Assembly: GCA_015229095.1 (NCBI GenBank)
Contig: JADGCE010000021.1
Span: 12,995 to 25,458, forward strand
Reading direction: 5' to 3'
DNA length: 12,464 bases
Source: Magnetococcales bacterium
GTDB taxonomy: Bacteria; Pseudomonadota; Magnetococcia; Magnetococcales; Magnetaquicoccaceae
The number at the start of each line of letters is the position of its first letter. Within the stretch, counting starts at the first letter, position 1. The notes under the pieces were generated by a model. That model had not been told where the DNA came from, ran no database searches, and saw only the letters and a program-made list of their open reading frames with translations. Positions 1 through 7,267 of the stretch are shown piece by piece. Made by a program: the position numbers and the translations under genes.

Positions 1-2310
1 CCCTGCAAGCCAGTGCATCATCTGTTGAAGCATCTGCTTTCCCTCTTGTGTGTTGGAAAAGTCTTGATCAAACAAGTTGTTGTGCCCCCAGATCAGGATG
101 CGGGCCCCTCCCTTTCCCTGGGCTGCTGCTGCAACGCTTTTTCCTTGTGCATCTGTTATGACAGGAATCATGGTGGTACGCCCCAATACATGGGAAAAGG
201 CCGCGCCCTGCACAGGTGCGGAGAGGGGGATGGGCCCACGTCCGAAGAGTGGCCCCAGAAGAAAAGGCGCAGGCACGGAATCCCCATTGAGCAGCATTCC
301 GAATCGGGATGCAATGCGATTGAACCCAAGGCGATCCAATGATTTTTTTTCGTAACTGGCCGGGACCCAGGCAGGACACAGCAAAAAAACAGCGCCTCCC
401 TTGTCGATGTAGCGATCCATGATGGCCAGATCCTCTTCGCTAAACTCTGGTCGATGCATTTCATAGCGGATAATAAAAATGCGCGCACGCATCAAATCTT
501 CCGCATATGTGGATAAAGGTCCGGTTTTGATCATGACTCGATCGTTGGCCTCTTTTAAAAGAACATCCCATGGGATGGGGCCGCCGTGATATTGATCGAT
601 CAATAATGTTTTTTCCTTGCCAGCTATTTTTCTGAATGAGCGCTCCGGAGCAGCATCCATTCCCATGTGATCGACACTGTTTGAGAGGGCGTGATGCGCC
701 CCATGCGACTCCAGGTCAATCTCATAAACAGGTTGGTTGCCGACAAGAAATATATTTTTGATCCTGTGATCCGGTAAAATATGCGTGACATCCATCAGGG
801 AATAGCGGATGCCATAACGCCGGAAAAAGGTTGACACATCATCCATTTTTTCAATATTATTTGGTGCTTCAACAAATGTGATACCCGTGGCAAAATTCAA
901 TCGTTGCACCTCTCCTATCGGTCCCATAAACACATCCTTGTGGCTGTAACTGCGACGCAGGGCTTGCACCGTTTCATCTTCTGTGAGCTTCTGGTCAGAT
1001 GTTGTGTATGCAAAGAGCAGGTTATCAAAAAATGCATTTCCCCAGAAACTCCACTGACTTTTTGCAAAAAGCAGGCAGACAAAAACAGCAACCACCCAGC
1101 GGGCAAAAATAAACCGATGATTCTGAGTGGAGAAAGATAAAACTATAAACATTATACCAAAGAGTGACGGCATTACCATGTAGCGTTTATCGATCAGAGG
1201 GAGCAGGCAGTGCAGGAACGAATAGCCAAGAAACAACATAAAAACCATTATCAAGAAAAACTGTTTGTTTCGATTGGCAATCCCGGCAATCAAGATCAAT
1301 CCTGTCAATACAAGAATTGCATAGAGGATGAGAAAACCATCGACGGATTGATTCAGTATTGTGAAATAATTTTTTGAAATATAAATAATTTTTGTTATCA
1401 AATCACCAAAGGTATGGGTCATCCAGTATCCAGCTGCTGTTGGCAGGGGAGTCTGTTCGTGATAGTCCCAATAATCATAGGCTCTGTCTGTCCAGAGGGC
1501 CGGAGTCATATGTGTAAAGAGGGGGTCACCAAACAGCTTGTAATTCCTGATGGCCCAGGGCGTTACCAGGGCAACCGCATAAATCCATAGAACAATCAAA
1601 CGGCGATAGATGTGAGAGGAGAGCATGAAATATCCCATACTCAGGGATGTCACCATAAAACCAATAAATATCCATTGTTCTCCGGACCGTACATAAAAAA
1701 AAGCGGCCAAGGCAAGAGCACATAATAGAACATAGCGATGCTCGTCACGAGTGAGAACAAGCCACAGGCCGAAAAGGGCATACGCCACGGTTGTGACGGC
1801 AACGGGTATGCTCAAACCTGCAAATATCTCAAAGAGAAAATCATTATGGGCATTGAAAGAGATCCAGAAATAAATGCAAAGACCTGCCAGAATACCTCCT
1901 GTCAGGCCACGGCTTAATTTCAATATCGGGTAGATGGAGAGTCCAGCCGCTGATGCAACGACCATGTTGGAGACAGAAATGGATGGACCGAACAGATAAA
2001 AAAACAGCGCGTAAATGACGGGCAGCAGGGGAGAATGTGCCGCGCTGTGATTCCAGGGTTGAAACTCATACAACCAGCCCTGTTTCATATTGATCCAATA
2101 AAAATGGCCCTCTGCAATGCTCTTGGCAAGAATGCCGCGATACCAACTGTCTGGAGAGTTCTGAAATCCATGTTGCCATGCAAACCATAACCAGAAGATC
2201 CAGGCCATGAGCAGCCAGGAAAAATCGACACGAAGAGAGATCCAACCCGCGATCCTCATGAATAAACGATGGATGGATGGAGAAAAATGGTTGATCATGA
2301 TCGGGCTCAT
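1..2310 (-). CDS. GT-C (PMT/ArnT-like) membrane glycosyltransferase with large soluble C-terminal domain, 3' end outside window
   Basis: The minus strand is open without a stop from an ATG at 2310 to the left edge, 770 codons. The N-terminal ~420 residues are strongly hydrophobic with many membrane segments. The first loop after the first TM carries an acidic site (Asp54 in SPDSWYRGILAK), as in GT-C enzymes that use polyprenyl-phosphate sugars. The last clear TM is near residues 403-420. A long soluble part follows. From about residue 570 it has alternating strands and helices (ARIFIIRYEMHR, DRYIDKGGAVFLL, GGARILIWGHNN) that resemble a GATase-1-like fold. By family the membrane half should transfer a sugar from a lipid carrier to an envelope acceptor; donor and acceptor are unknown. 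It starts 7 bases after the methyltransferase stop, so it is probably co-transcribed. No good Shine-Dalgarno is seen; ATG 2298 is an alternative start. It is more AT-rich than the two genes before it, which may indicate separate ancestry. Confidence 0.8.
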   Translation of the reverse strand, partial: MSPIMINHFSPSIHRLFMRIAGWISLRVDFSWLLMAWIFWLWFAWQHGFQNSPDSWYRGILAKSIAEGHFYWINMKQGWLYEFQPWNHSAAHSPLLPVIYALFFYLFGPSISVSNMVVASAAGLSIYPILKLSRGLTGGILAGLCIYFWISFNAHNDFLFEIFAGLSIPVAVTTVAYALFGLWLVLTRDEHRYVLLCALALAAFFYVRSGEQWIFIGFMVTSLSMGYFMLSSHIYRRLIVLWIYAVALVTPWAIRNYKLFGDPLFTHMTPALWTDRAYDYWDYHEQTPLPTAAGYWMTHTFGDLITKIIYISKNYFTILNQSVDGFLILYAILVLTGLILIAGIANRNKQFFLIMVFMLFLGYSFLHCLLPLIDKRYMVMPSLFGIMFIVLSFSTQNHRFIFARWVVAVFVCLLFAKSQWSFWGNAFFDNLLFAYTTSDQKLTEDETVQALRRSYSHKDVFMGPIGEVQRLNFATGITFVEAPNNIEKMDDVSTFFRRYGIRYSLMDVTHILPDHRIKNIFLVGNQPVYEIDLESHGAHHALSNSVDHMGMDAAPERSFRKIAGKEKTLLIDQYHGGPIPWDVLLKEANDRVMIKTGPLSTYAEDLMRARIFIIRYEMHRPEFSEEDLAIMDRYIDKGGAVFLLCPAWVPASYEKKSLDRLGFNRIASRFGMLLNGDSVPAPFLLGPLFGRGPIPLSAPVQGAAFSHVLGRTTMIPVITDAQGKSVAAAAQGKGGARILIWGHNNLFDQDFSNTQEGKQMLQQMMHWLAG

Positions 2311-2317
2311 GGAGTCG

Positions 2318-3268
2318 TTATACGGGTCCGATGGATGGCTGCTCTCTATCCGCTGAGAGGTGCGATGGCTCTGCAGAGCATCCAGAACCCGATCCAGCGG
2401 CGGGATGTTTGATCGCCAGCAAGAAAAACTCTCCGGAAGGCAGTGTAAGTCTCAGGGACTGGATGAACCGGGGCAGCAAACGCGCCGCCACACCTGTCAT
2501 CCCGGAGAGCCATCGGATTTCAAAAGCGGTCAATTGACGCAACAGGTAGGCCAGGGACAGGGTTTTCCAGTTGTGACCGCCATCCAGGATCCGGAAGCCC
2601 TTTTGTTCCAGCAACCGGGTGAGCAGCTCCGGGGTGAAATAATAGAGATGTTCACGTTTGAAATGCCACCATTGACTGCCCATCCAGCGTCGGGAAAAAG
2701 AGTCTGCGTCGGGTGTGACCAGGTAAAGCAAACCTCCGGGAGTCAGCAGATCATGCAATTGATCCAGAGCGGCGCCGGGATGGGGCACATGTTCCAGCAA
2801 ATCGAAAAGCGTGATGACATGAAAGGATGCTGGTGGCAAAAGGCTCTCTTCCAGGGTTGCATGCAGCATCGTTCCCGGACCGACATAGGGTTGTGCCGCC
2901 TGGACAGCGTCAGCAGAGCGTTCCAGACCTGTGGCCTTCCACCCCTCGGAGAGCAACAACTCTACCCACTCCCCACGGGCTGCGCCCACGTCCAGCAGGC
3001 ATCCCTTTTGTGGAAAAATGCGCTGGATGCGCTCCAGATGGGGACGAAAATAGGCTTTTTTCTGTTTCCTGACCACGCTCTCCCACGCATCCCCCCCCCA
3101 GGCCGCATAATAATCGGCCTGGTAGAGTGCTTCCAGTGCAGCGGCTTCCGGCAAGGGATGGACAAACTCCAGGCCACATCCCGAACAGGCATGCACCGCC
3201 GTTCCGCGTGTGGTCAGCAGATGGGTGCCATCCCCGGCAACGGAGCAGACGGGACAGCATCTGCTCAT
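2318..3268 (-). CDS. Zinc-ribbon class I SAM-dependent methyltransferase
   Basis: A 316-residue protein. It opens with a rubredoxin-like zinc knuckle (Cys5-x2-Cys8 and Cys28-x2-Cys31). A class I methyltransferase core follows, with SAM motif I LLDVGAARG at residues 91-99, acidic Glu116 after strand 2, and the FDLLEHVPHP segment at 155-164. The part with WWHFKREHLYYFTPELL is typical of Methyltransf_23-type enzymes found in glycan and O-antigen clusters. By family it methylates a sugar or lipid-linked intermediate; the substrate is not evident. I chose the ATG at 3268 because AGGAG lies 8 bases upstream, it overlaps the GT9 stop as ATGA, and it places the zinc knuckle at the N-terminus. The frame stays open 30 codons further upstream, but those residues do not look like the family. 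A run of nine G on the coding strand (3091-3099) encodes part of a Gly-Gly stretch. Confidence 0.9.
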   Translation of the reverse strand: MSRCCPVCSVAGDGTHLLTTRGTAVHACSGCGLEFVHPLPEAAALEALYQADYYAAWGGDAWESVVRKQKKAYFRPHLERIQRIFPQKGCLLDVGAARGEWVELLLSEGWKATGLERSADAVQAAQPYVGPGTMLHATLEESLLPPASFHVITLFDLLEHVPHPGAALDQLHDLLTPGGLLYLVTPDADSFSRRWMGSQWWHFKREHLYYFTPELLTRLLEQKGFRILDGGHNWKTLSLAYLLRQLTAFEIRWLSGMTGVAARLLPRFIQSLRLTLPSGEFFLLAIKHPAAGSGSGCSAEPSHLSADREQPSIGPV

Positions 3269-4488
3269 GCTCGGTGCTCCTTGTGTGCCAGAATGGGCCA
3301 TACCTCCTGGGCCACGACCTCGGGCAGGAGTTCCATGAGACAACGGTTGTCCGTGCAATGGGAGTGCTTGCCGTTAAAAATCGTGAGGCACGGTTGACAA
3401 TCCAGATCCAGTTGGAGCGCGCGCACCTGGGCACCCAACGGGCGATACAGGGTGGCACTCTCCGGACCGAACAGAACAATGCTCGGTATACCGGTCAGCG
3501 CGGCCACGTGGGCGGGGCCGGAATCGTTGCTGATCAAACAGTCGGCCCAATGGAACAGATCAATCAAGCCCTGCACATCGGTCTTTCCTGCCAGATTGAA
3601 AAGTCTCTCCTGCAGCGGGGTGGATGCAAACAGCTGCCGCAACGTTTCGCCCGCTTGATATTCATGGGCGGAGCCGATGATGACAATACCGATATCCGCT
3701 CGCCCCTCCAAGAGGAGGGTCAACAGGCGTTGGAAATGGGTGATGGGCCACTTCCGCAAGAGGACCAGATCCCCGCAGTGGGGGTTGATGGCGATCCAGT
3801 GCCGGATCATGGCGGGAGTCTGGCAGCCAGCCTGCCGCAACCATTCGGCGATGTTTTCCCGAAAGTGCGGGGCGGGCGGCAAGCGGGGCAGTGCTTTGGG
3901 CGCAGATTCCGAGGCGATGCCGAAGGGCTGCAACAGTGTCATGAACACCCGGGATGTGTGGAGTGTGCTGTTGAAATGGATGGAATAATCCAAAAGATTG
4001 CCCCGTTTGAGCCCTTCTGTGTGAAATCCGTGAAACCCGATCAATGCCCCTGGTCGCGCCATTCTGCCAAACAGGGCCGTAAAACGGGAAAAAAACTCCA
4101 GATCGACCACAGCATCCAGATGCAGACGTCGGGCCTGCAACAGGGCATGCAGGCCGCTGCGCAACAACCGGACTGCCGAGCTGTTGTCGATGGTCAACAT
4201 ATTTTCCGGGGCTACCATGCCGGTCAGGGGCAACAGTTGTGCGTTGGAGCGGAAGGTAAGAAAATGGAGTGTCGCTTGGGGGTGGTGTTGTCGCAAGGTT
4301 TGGATCGCAGGCAGGGAGAGCACGATGCTGCCTATGCCAAACAGTTTGATCAACAGGATCGAGCGGGGGTGTGCCAGCTCCGCCCCTTTGGTCGGAAAAA
4401 GACGACGGATCCACAGGAGCCCGGTGACGATCGTGCAGAGTGCCCTTCCAATCCAATAGTCAAGCAGACGGAGCCATTTGATGGTCAT
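3265..4488 (-). CDS. Glycosyltransferase family 9 (heptosyltransferase-like)
   Basis: A 407-residue protein with the GT9 layout of two Rossmann domains. The N-terminal domain has LLIKLFGIGSIVLSLPAI (from residue 45), matching the acceptor-side motif of ADP-heptose:LPS heptosyltransferases. The C-terminal domain has the nucleotide-sugar signature SNDSGPAH at 320-327, followed by GIPSIVLFGP. Four cysteines near the end (Cys364, 367, 378, 383) fit the CxxC...C...C pattern common in one GT9 branch and may bind a metal. By family it adds heptose or another sugar to LPS core or a similar glycan at the inner face of the inner membrane. About 30 N-terminal residues precede the fold and include a hydrophobic stretch that may anchor it to the membrane. 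The start lies 28 bases after the radical SAM stop. No strong ribosome binding site is seen. The stop overlaps the next start (ATGA), so translation is probably coupled. Confidence 0.92.
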   Translation of the reverse strand: MTIKWLRLLDYWIGRALCTIVTGLLWIRRLFPTKGAELAHPRSILLIKLFGIGSIVLSLPAIQTLRQHHPQATLHFLTFRSNAQLLPLTGMVAPENMLTIDNSSAVRLLRSGLHALLQARRLHLDAVVDLEFFSRFTALFGRMARPGALIGFHGFHTEGLKRGNLLDYSIHFNSTLHTSRVFMTLLQPFGIASESAPKALPRLPPAPHFRENIAEWLRQAGCQTPAMIRHWIAINPHCGDLVLLRKWPITHFQRLLTLLLEGRADIGIVIIGSAHEYQAGETLRQLFASTPLQERLFNLAGKTDVQGLIDLFHWADCLISNDSGPAHVAALTGIPSIVLFGPESATLYRPLGAQVRALQLDLDCQPCLTIFNGKHSHCTDNRCLMELLPEVVAQEVWPILAHKEHRA

Positions 4489-4516
4489 GTGTTATTGCCT
4501 GATGGTCTATGAATTC

Positions 4517-6103
4517 TCAGCGGAATTGCCTGCGGTTTGTCAACGCCAGACGGATAAAGGAGAACAGGGAACGATTTTCTGATTTCAGGCAGACCCATGC
4601 ATACACCCCTTTAAAAACCCACCGATAAATGGGACGATAGGGACCGAACAGCAGGGGGCGCACCCAGGGCAGCAGCCGTGGGATGAGCACCAGTATCTGA
4701 AACCATGCGTGCAGGTTGCGGATAAAGTCCCTGTTGACTCCGGTCAGGATCGAATCGTTAAAAAAGGAAAGTGGTGTGTCGTGATAACAATAACCTGATT
4801 TTAAATAATTGTTTTCAATAGCAAACTGGGCCAACTGGGTGCCTGGATAGGGGGTGTAGATGGCGCACCAGGGAAAATCCGGGCGGATTTGATGGTTCAG
4901 TGCCAGTGTCTCCAGCATCTCTTCGGGGGTTTCGGAGGGAAAACCGACAATATTGTAGGTCCGGAAACGAACACCCTGGGTACGCAAGTGTTGGGCGGCC
5001 TGCAGCACCTGTTCGTTGTGGTATCGGCGGCGCAACAGTTGGCGGCGAACCCGTTCCGAACCGGATTCAATGCCGAAGGCGATCATGTGGCAACCCGTTT
5101 TTTTCAGCAATGCAGCCAGTTCTTCGGTGACCAGTTCGGGTCGGATCAGACAGGTGTAGGGCATGGCAAATCGTTGGTGAAAACCGGTAAACAGGGCGTT
5201 CAGAAACAGCATGTCCCGTCCCAATGTGTCCGAACCCAGAAAGATGGCGCGGGCAGCAGGATAGTGGATGCGCAGTGCAGCAACCTCCTCCAGGATGCGC
5301 GGCACGCTCAAGGTGCGCACATAGGGCCCCAACCCCCGATAGAGTTGCCGTTGGTTGCTGTTATGGCAGTAGGAACAGGCGTAGGGACAGCCACGTGTCA
5401 TGAAAACGGCGGGATAGCTGTCACCGGCAATGACGGGCAGATGGCGATAGATGCCATAATCCGGGAAGGGCAACGTATCCAGATCGGCCGTCAGCGGACG
5501 CATGGCATTATGAACCACATGGCCGTCCGGTTTTTTCCAGGAGATGTTGGCCACAGTGATCTCCTCCATGCCCTGCGCGACGGCCTCGATCAACGCGACC
5601 AGCGGGGCTTCTCCCTCTCCACGGCAGATAAAATCGACACCCGGTTCCTGCACGATCTCTGGAGCGAGTGTGGGGTGAATGCCGCCGAGAATGGTATGAA
5701 TCTGTGGCAAAGCCTGTTTGATCTGCCGTGCGGCACGGACGATTTCCCGATGGATGCCGGTCATGCAGGGAAAGGCTACCCAATCGGCCTGATGGACGGC
5801 GGCTACCTGGGGTGCCTGTTCGGGATCGCGGATGATCTCCACCCGATAGGTATGTCCCGCATCCCTCAGGGCCCCGCACAGGGCATAAAGGCCCGGAAAT
5901 GCAAACGATTGGAATTGCAAAAACAGAACGTGCGCCAATGTTGCGTCCCCTGGAAAAAGAGTTTTCCGATATCCGCGCAGAAGCTTGGCAGCGTACTGTA
6001 TCCGGTTTTCCATGTCCATGTCTGGTTTTCTCTTTTCCACAGCATGGCCTTTTGTCGCGGCCTGCCATCTTTTTCCGCTGTGTGGGGGAATGTTGGGCGT
6101 CAT
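4517..6103 (-). CDS. B12-binding-domain radical SAM protein
   Basis: A 528-residue protein with the class B radical SAM architecture. The N-terminal third (about 55-185) is a cobalamin-binding-like Rossmann domain with GGIHPT at 140-145 and CRGEGE at 160-165, both typical of this family. The radical SAM core carries the [4Fe-4S] ligand motif as Cys239-x3-Cys243-x2-Cys246 within TRGCPYACSYCHN. A later FGIESGSERV segment matches the core strand that contacts SAM. The C-terminal ~80 residues are rich in aromatics and basic residues, with a hydrophobic stretch, suggesting membrane association. Known relatives do methylations, ring contractions or C-C bond chemistry on lipids, sugars or antibiotics. 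Beside glycosyltransferases, a role in modifying a glycan or its lipid carrier is an inference. It is the first gene of the minus-strand cluster. ATG 6103 has GAGG four bases upstream; Met29 or Met31 are possible alternatives, since the first 28 residues are not conserved-looking. Confidence 0.9.
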   Translation of the reverse strand: MTPNIPPHSGKRWQAATKGHAVEKRKPDMDMENRIQYAAKLLRGYRKTLFPGDATLAHVLFLQFQSFAFPGLYALCGALRDAGHTYRVEIIRDPEQAPQVAAVHQADWVAFPCMTGIHREIVRAARQIKQALPQIHTILGGIHPTLAPEIVQEPGVDFICRGEGEAPLVALIEAVAQGMEEITVANISWKKPDGHVVHNAMRPLTADLDTLPFPDYGIYRHLPVIAGDSYPAVFMTRGCPYACSYCHNSNQRQLYRGLGPYVRTLSVPRILEEVAALRIHYPAARAIFLGSDTLGRDMLFLNALFTGFHQRFAMPYTCLIRPELVTEELAALLKKTGCHMIAFGIESGSERVRRQLLRRRYHNEQVLQAAQHLRTQGVRFRTYNIVGFPSETPEEMLETLALNHQIRPDFPWCAIYTPYPGTQLAQFAIENNYLKSGYCYHDTPLSFFNDSILTGVNRDFIRNLHAWFQILVLIPRLLPWVRPLLFGPYRPIYRWVFKGVYAWVCLKSENRSLFSFIRLALTNRRQFR

Positions 6104-6160
6104 GATGCCTCATTCTATCGAGCCATGTGGCGGGAGATCGCGGCGGGGTGTCGGATAGCC

Positions 6161-6190
6161 TTGTATCGAGAAAACCGGATGCGGTACACT
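6161..6190 (+). promoter_or_regulatory. Candidate sigma-70 promoter for the ABC ATPase gene
   Basis: TTGTAT at 6161-6166 and TACACT at 6185-6190 are separated by 18 bases, a fair match to -35 and -10 boxes. The site sits in the divergent intergenic region between the radical SAM gene and the ABC ATPase gene, about 130 bases before the ATPase start. It is a pattern match only. I could not find a comparable promoter for the minus-strand cluster in the same region. Confidence 0.35.
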
Positions 6191-6205
6191 CCCGGAGGGC
6201 GGGTT

Positions 6206-6220
6206 CCCTGGGTGCCAGGG
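6206..6220 (+). other. Small perfect hairpin in the ABC ATPase leader
   Basis: CCCTGG and CCAGGG form a six-base-pair stem around a GTG loop. It would lie in the 5' untranslated region if the promoter at 6161-6190 is used. It has no T tract after it, so it is not a standard terminator. Its role is unknown. A similar stem with the same GTG loop occurs at 10043-10057. Confidence 0.3.
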
Positions 6221-6318
6221 TGTGTTGATCTGCTCTCTGTCATTGGTGGTCAAGCGCTCAGGGGGGCTCCATGAGGGGATTGTCCACTCACAGGGAAGCC
6301 CATAAGGATGGTGTGCCC

Positions 6319-7068
6319 ATGTCCCACAACGCCATTGCGGCAAGCGGAGTTTGCAAACGGTTTGACGGTCAGTTTGCACTGGATGGTCTGAGCCTGAGCG
6401 TGGCAGCCGGAGAGTTTTTTGGTCTGGTGGGTGGCAACGGGGCGGGCAAAACCACCCTGATCAAATGTATCCTGGACTTCTGCCACATGGACGACGGCAC
6501 CATCGAGATTTTCGGACGGAGACGCGCCGATGTGCAGGCGCGGGCCGCCCTGGCCTACCTGCCGGAACGGTTCAGCCCGCCACACTTCCTGACGGGGCGC
6601 GAGTTTTTGCGTACCATGGCCCAGTTCTATGACAACCCCTGGGACAACGCCGCCGCCGAGGAGCTTTCCATTGGGTTGGACATGGAACCCACCGCCCTGG
6701 ACAAGCCCATCCGCGCCCTCTCCAAGGGCATGACGCAAAAACTGGGGCTGGCCGCCTCTCTCCTGAGCGGCAGGGCCCTCCTGCTCCTGGACGAACCCAT
6801 GAGCGGCCTGGACCCCCAGGCCCGCATTCTCCTCAAACGACGACTCGTGCGGTTAAAACAGCAGCAGGGCACCACGTTGTTTTTCAATACCCATCTGTTG
6901 GCCGATGTGGCAGAGATCTGCGATCGGATGGGCGTGCTGCATCGCGGTCGGTTGTGCTTTGTCGGCACCCCGACCGCATGCATGACCCGCTATGGCGGTG
7001 CCACTCTGGAGGAGTCCTATTTGCACTGTATTCAGGCGGAAACGGCTTCCAGAGCCCCTGCCCTGTGA
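6319..7068 (+). CDS. ABC transporter ATP-binding protein, ABC-2/CcmA-type
   Basis: A 249-residue stand-alone nucleotide-binding domain with all motifs in order: Walker A GGNGAGKT (38-45), signature LSKGM (134-138), Walker B LLLLDEP (154-160), D-loop SGLDP (162-166) and H-loop His192 in FNTHLL. At the Q-loop position it has YLPE, as in many ABC-2-type exporter ATPases. By family it would power export of a drug, lipid or polysaccharide with a separate permease. No permease gene is present nearby, since the next gene is a cyclase. I chose ATG 6319 because AAGGA lies 10 bases upstream and the protein then starts just before the first strand. ATG 6271, preceded by a run of G, would add 16 unmatched residues. 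Downstream, an IS21-like relic separates it from the cyclase, so an original permease partner may have been lost or moved. Confidence 0.9.
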   Translation: MSHNAIAASGVCKRFDGQFALDGLSLSVAAGEFFGLVGGNGAGKTTLIKCILDFCHMDDGTIEIFGRRRADVQARAALAYLPERFSPPHFLTGREFLRTMAQFYDNPWDNAAAEELSIGLDMEPTALDKPIRALSKGMTQKLGLAASLLSGRALLLLDEPMSGLDPQARILLKRRLVRLKQQQGTTLFFNTHLLADVAEICDRMGVLHRGRLCFVGTPTACMTRYGGATLEESYLHCIQAETASRAPAL

Positions 7069-7091
7069 ACGGAGCTTGTTGCGGGTCCAGG

Positions 7092-7143
7092 GTGTCAGGC
7101 GACATGTAAAACTGACCCCCTGGCGACATGAGGCATTGTCCCC
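7092..7143 (+). mobile_element. Probable relic of an IS21-family end (two tandem terminal repeats)
   Basis: Two 22-base repeats start 24 bases apart, at 7098 and 7122. Both begin GGCGACATG and end in CCCC, and 16 of 22 positions agree. The preceding TGTCA and the GACATGTAAAACTGACCCC wording resemble the multiple terminal repeats of IS21-family elements. Just after them, AAGGAGGAGAG precedes ATG codons (7152-7180), as it would before a transposase start. However, the frames that follow close after two and four codons, so no transposase remains. Assignment to IS21 is from memory of such ends, not from a search. Confidence 0.45.
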
Positions 7144-7267
7144 CTCCGGTAAGGAGGAGAGATGACATGAACGGAAGATGAGGTTTCAATCCTTGGACAC
7201 ATTGACCAGGAATATACCGCAATGAAAATCCTGGGAGATGTTGACACTCACCATGCGAGGAAATTCA
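7144..7267 (+). other. Leader region of the adenylate cyclase gene
   Basis: This stretch follows the IS-like repeats and contains no gene I can support. It holds a strong orphan Shine-Dalgarno (AAGGAGGAG near 7151-7159). It ends in GAGG at 7257-7260, which is well placed 7 bases before the cyclase start. An 18-codon frame from ATG 7222 to TAG 7278 overlaps the cyclase start in another frame. It is too short to call, but a leader peptide cannot be excluded. No convincing -35/-10 pair was found. Confidence 0.3.

Noticed and set aside
168..488. Minus-strand open frame of 106 codons
   Set aside because: It lies inside the open glycosyltransferase frame, which has membrane and domain features; this one has none and no ribosome binding site.
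2360..3397. Plus-strand open frame of 345 codons opposite the methyltransferase
   Set aside because: It is an antisense shadow, with no signal peptide, motif or suitable start context.
3127..4512. Plus-strand open frame of 461 codons opposite the GT9 gene
   Set aside because: It is an antisense shadow of a GC-rich gene. The translation is low-complexity, rich in Gln and Gly, with no domain, whereas the GT9 frame has clear family motifs.
4889..6274. Plus-strand open frame of 461 codons opposite the radical SAM gene
   Set aside because: It is antisense to a protein with an intact CxxxCxxC motif and has no recognisable features of its own.
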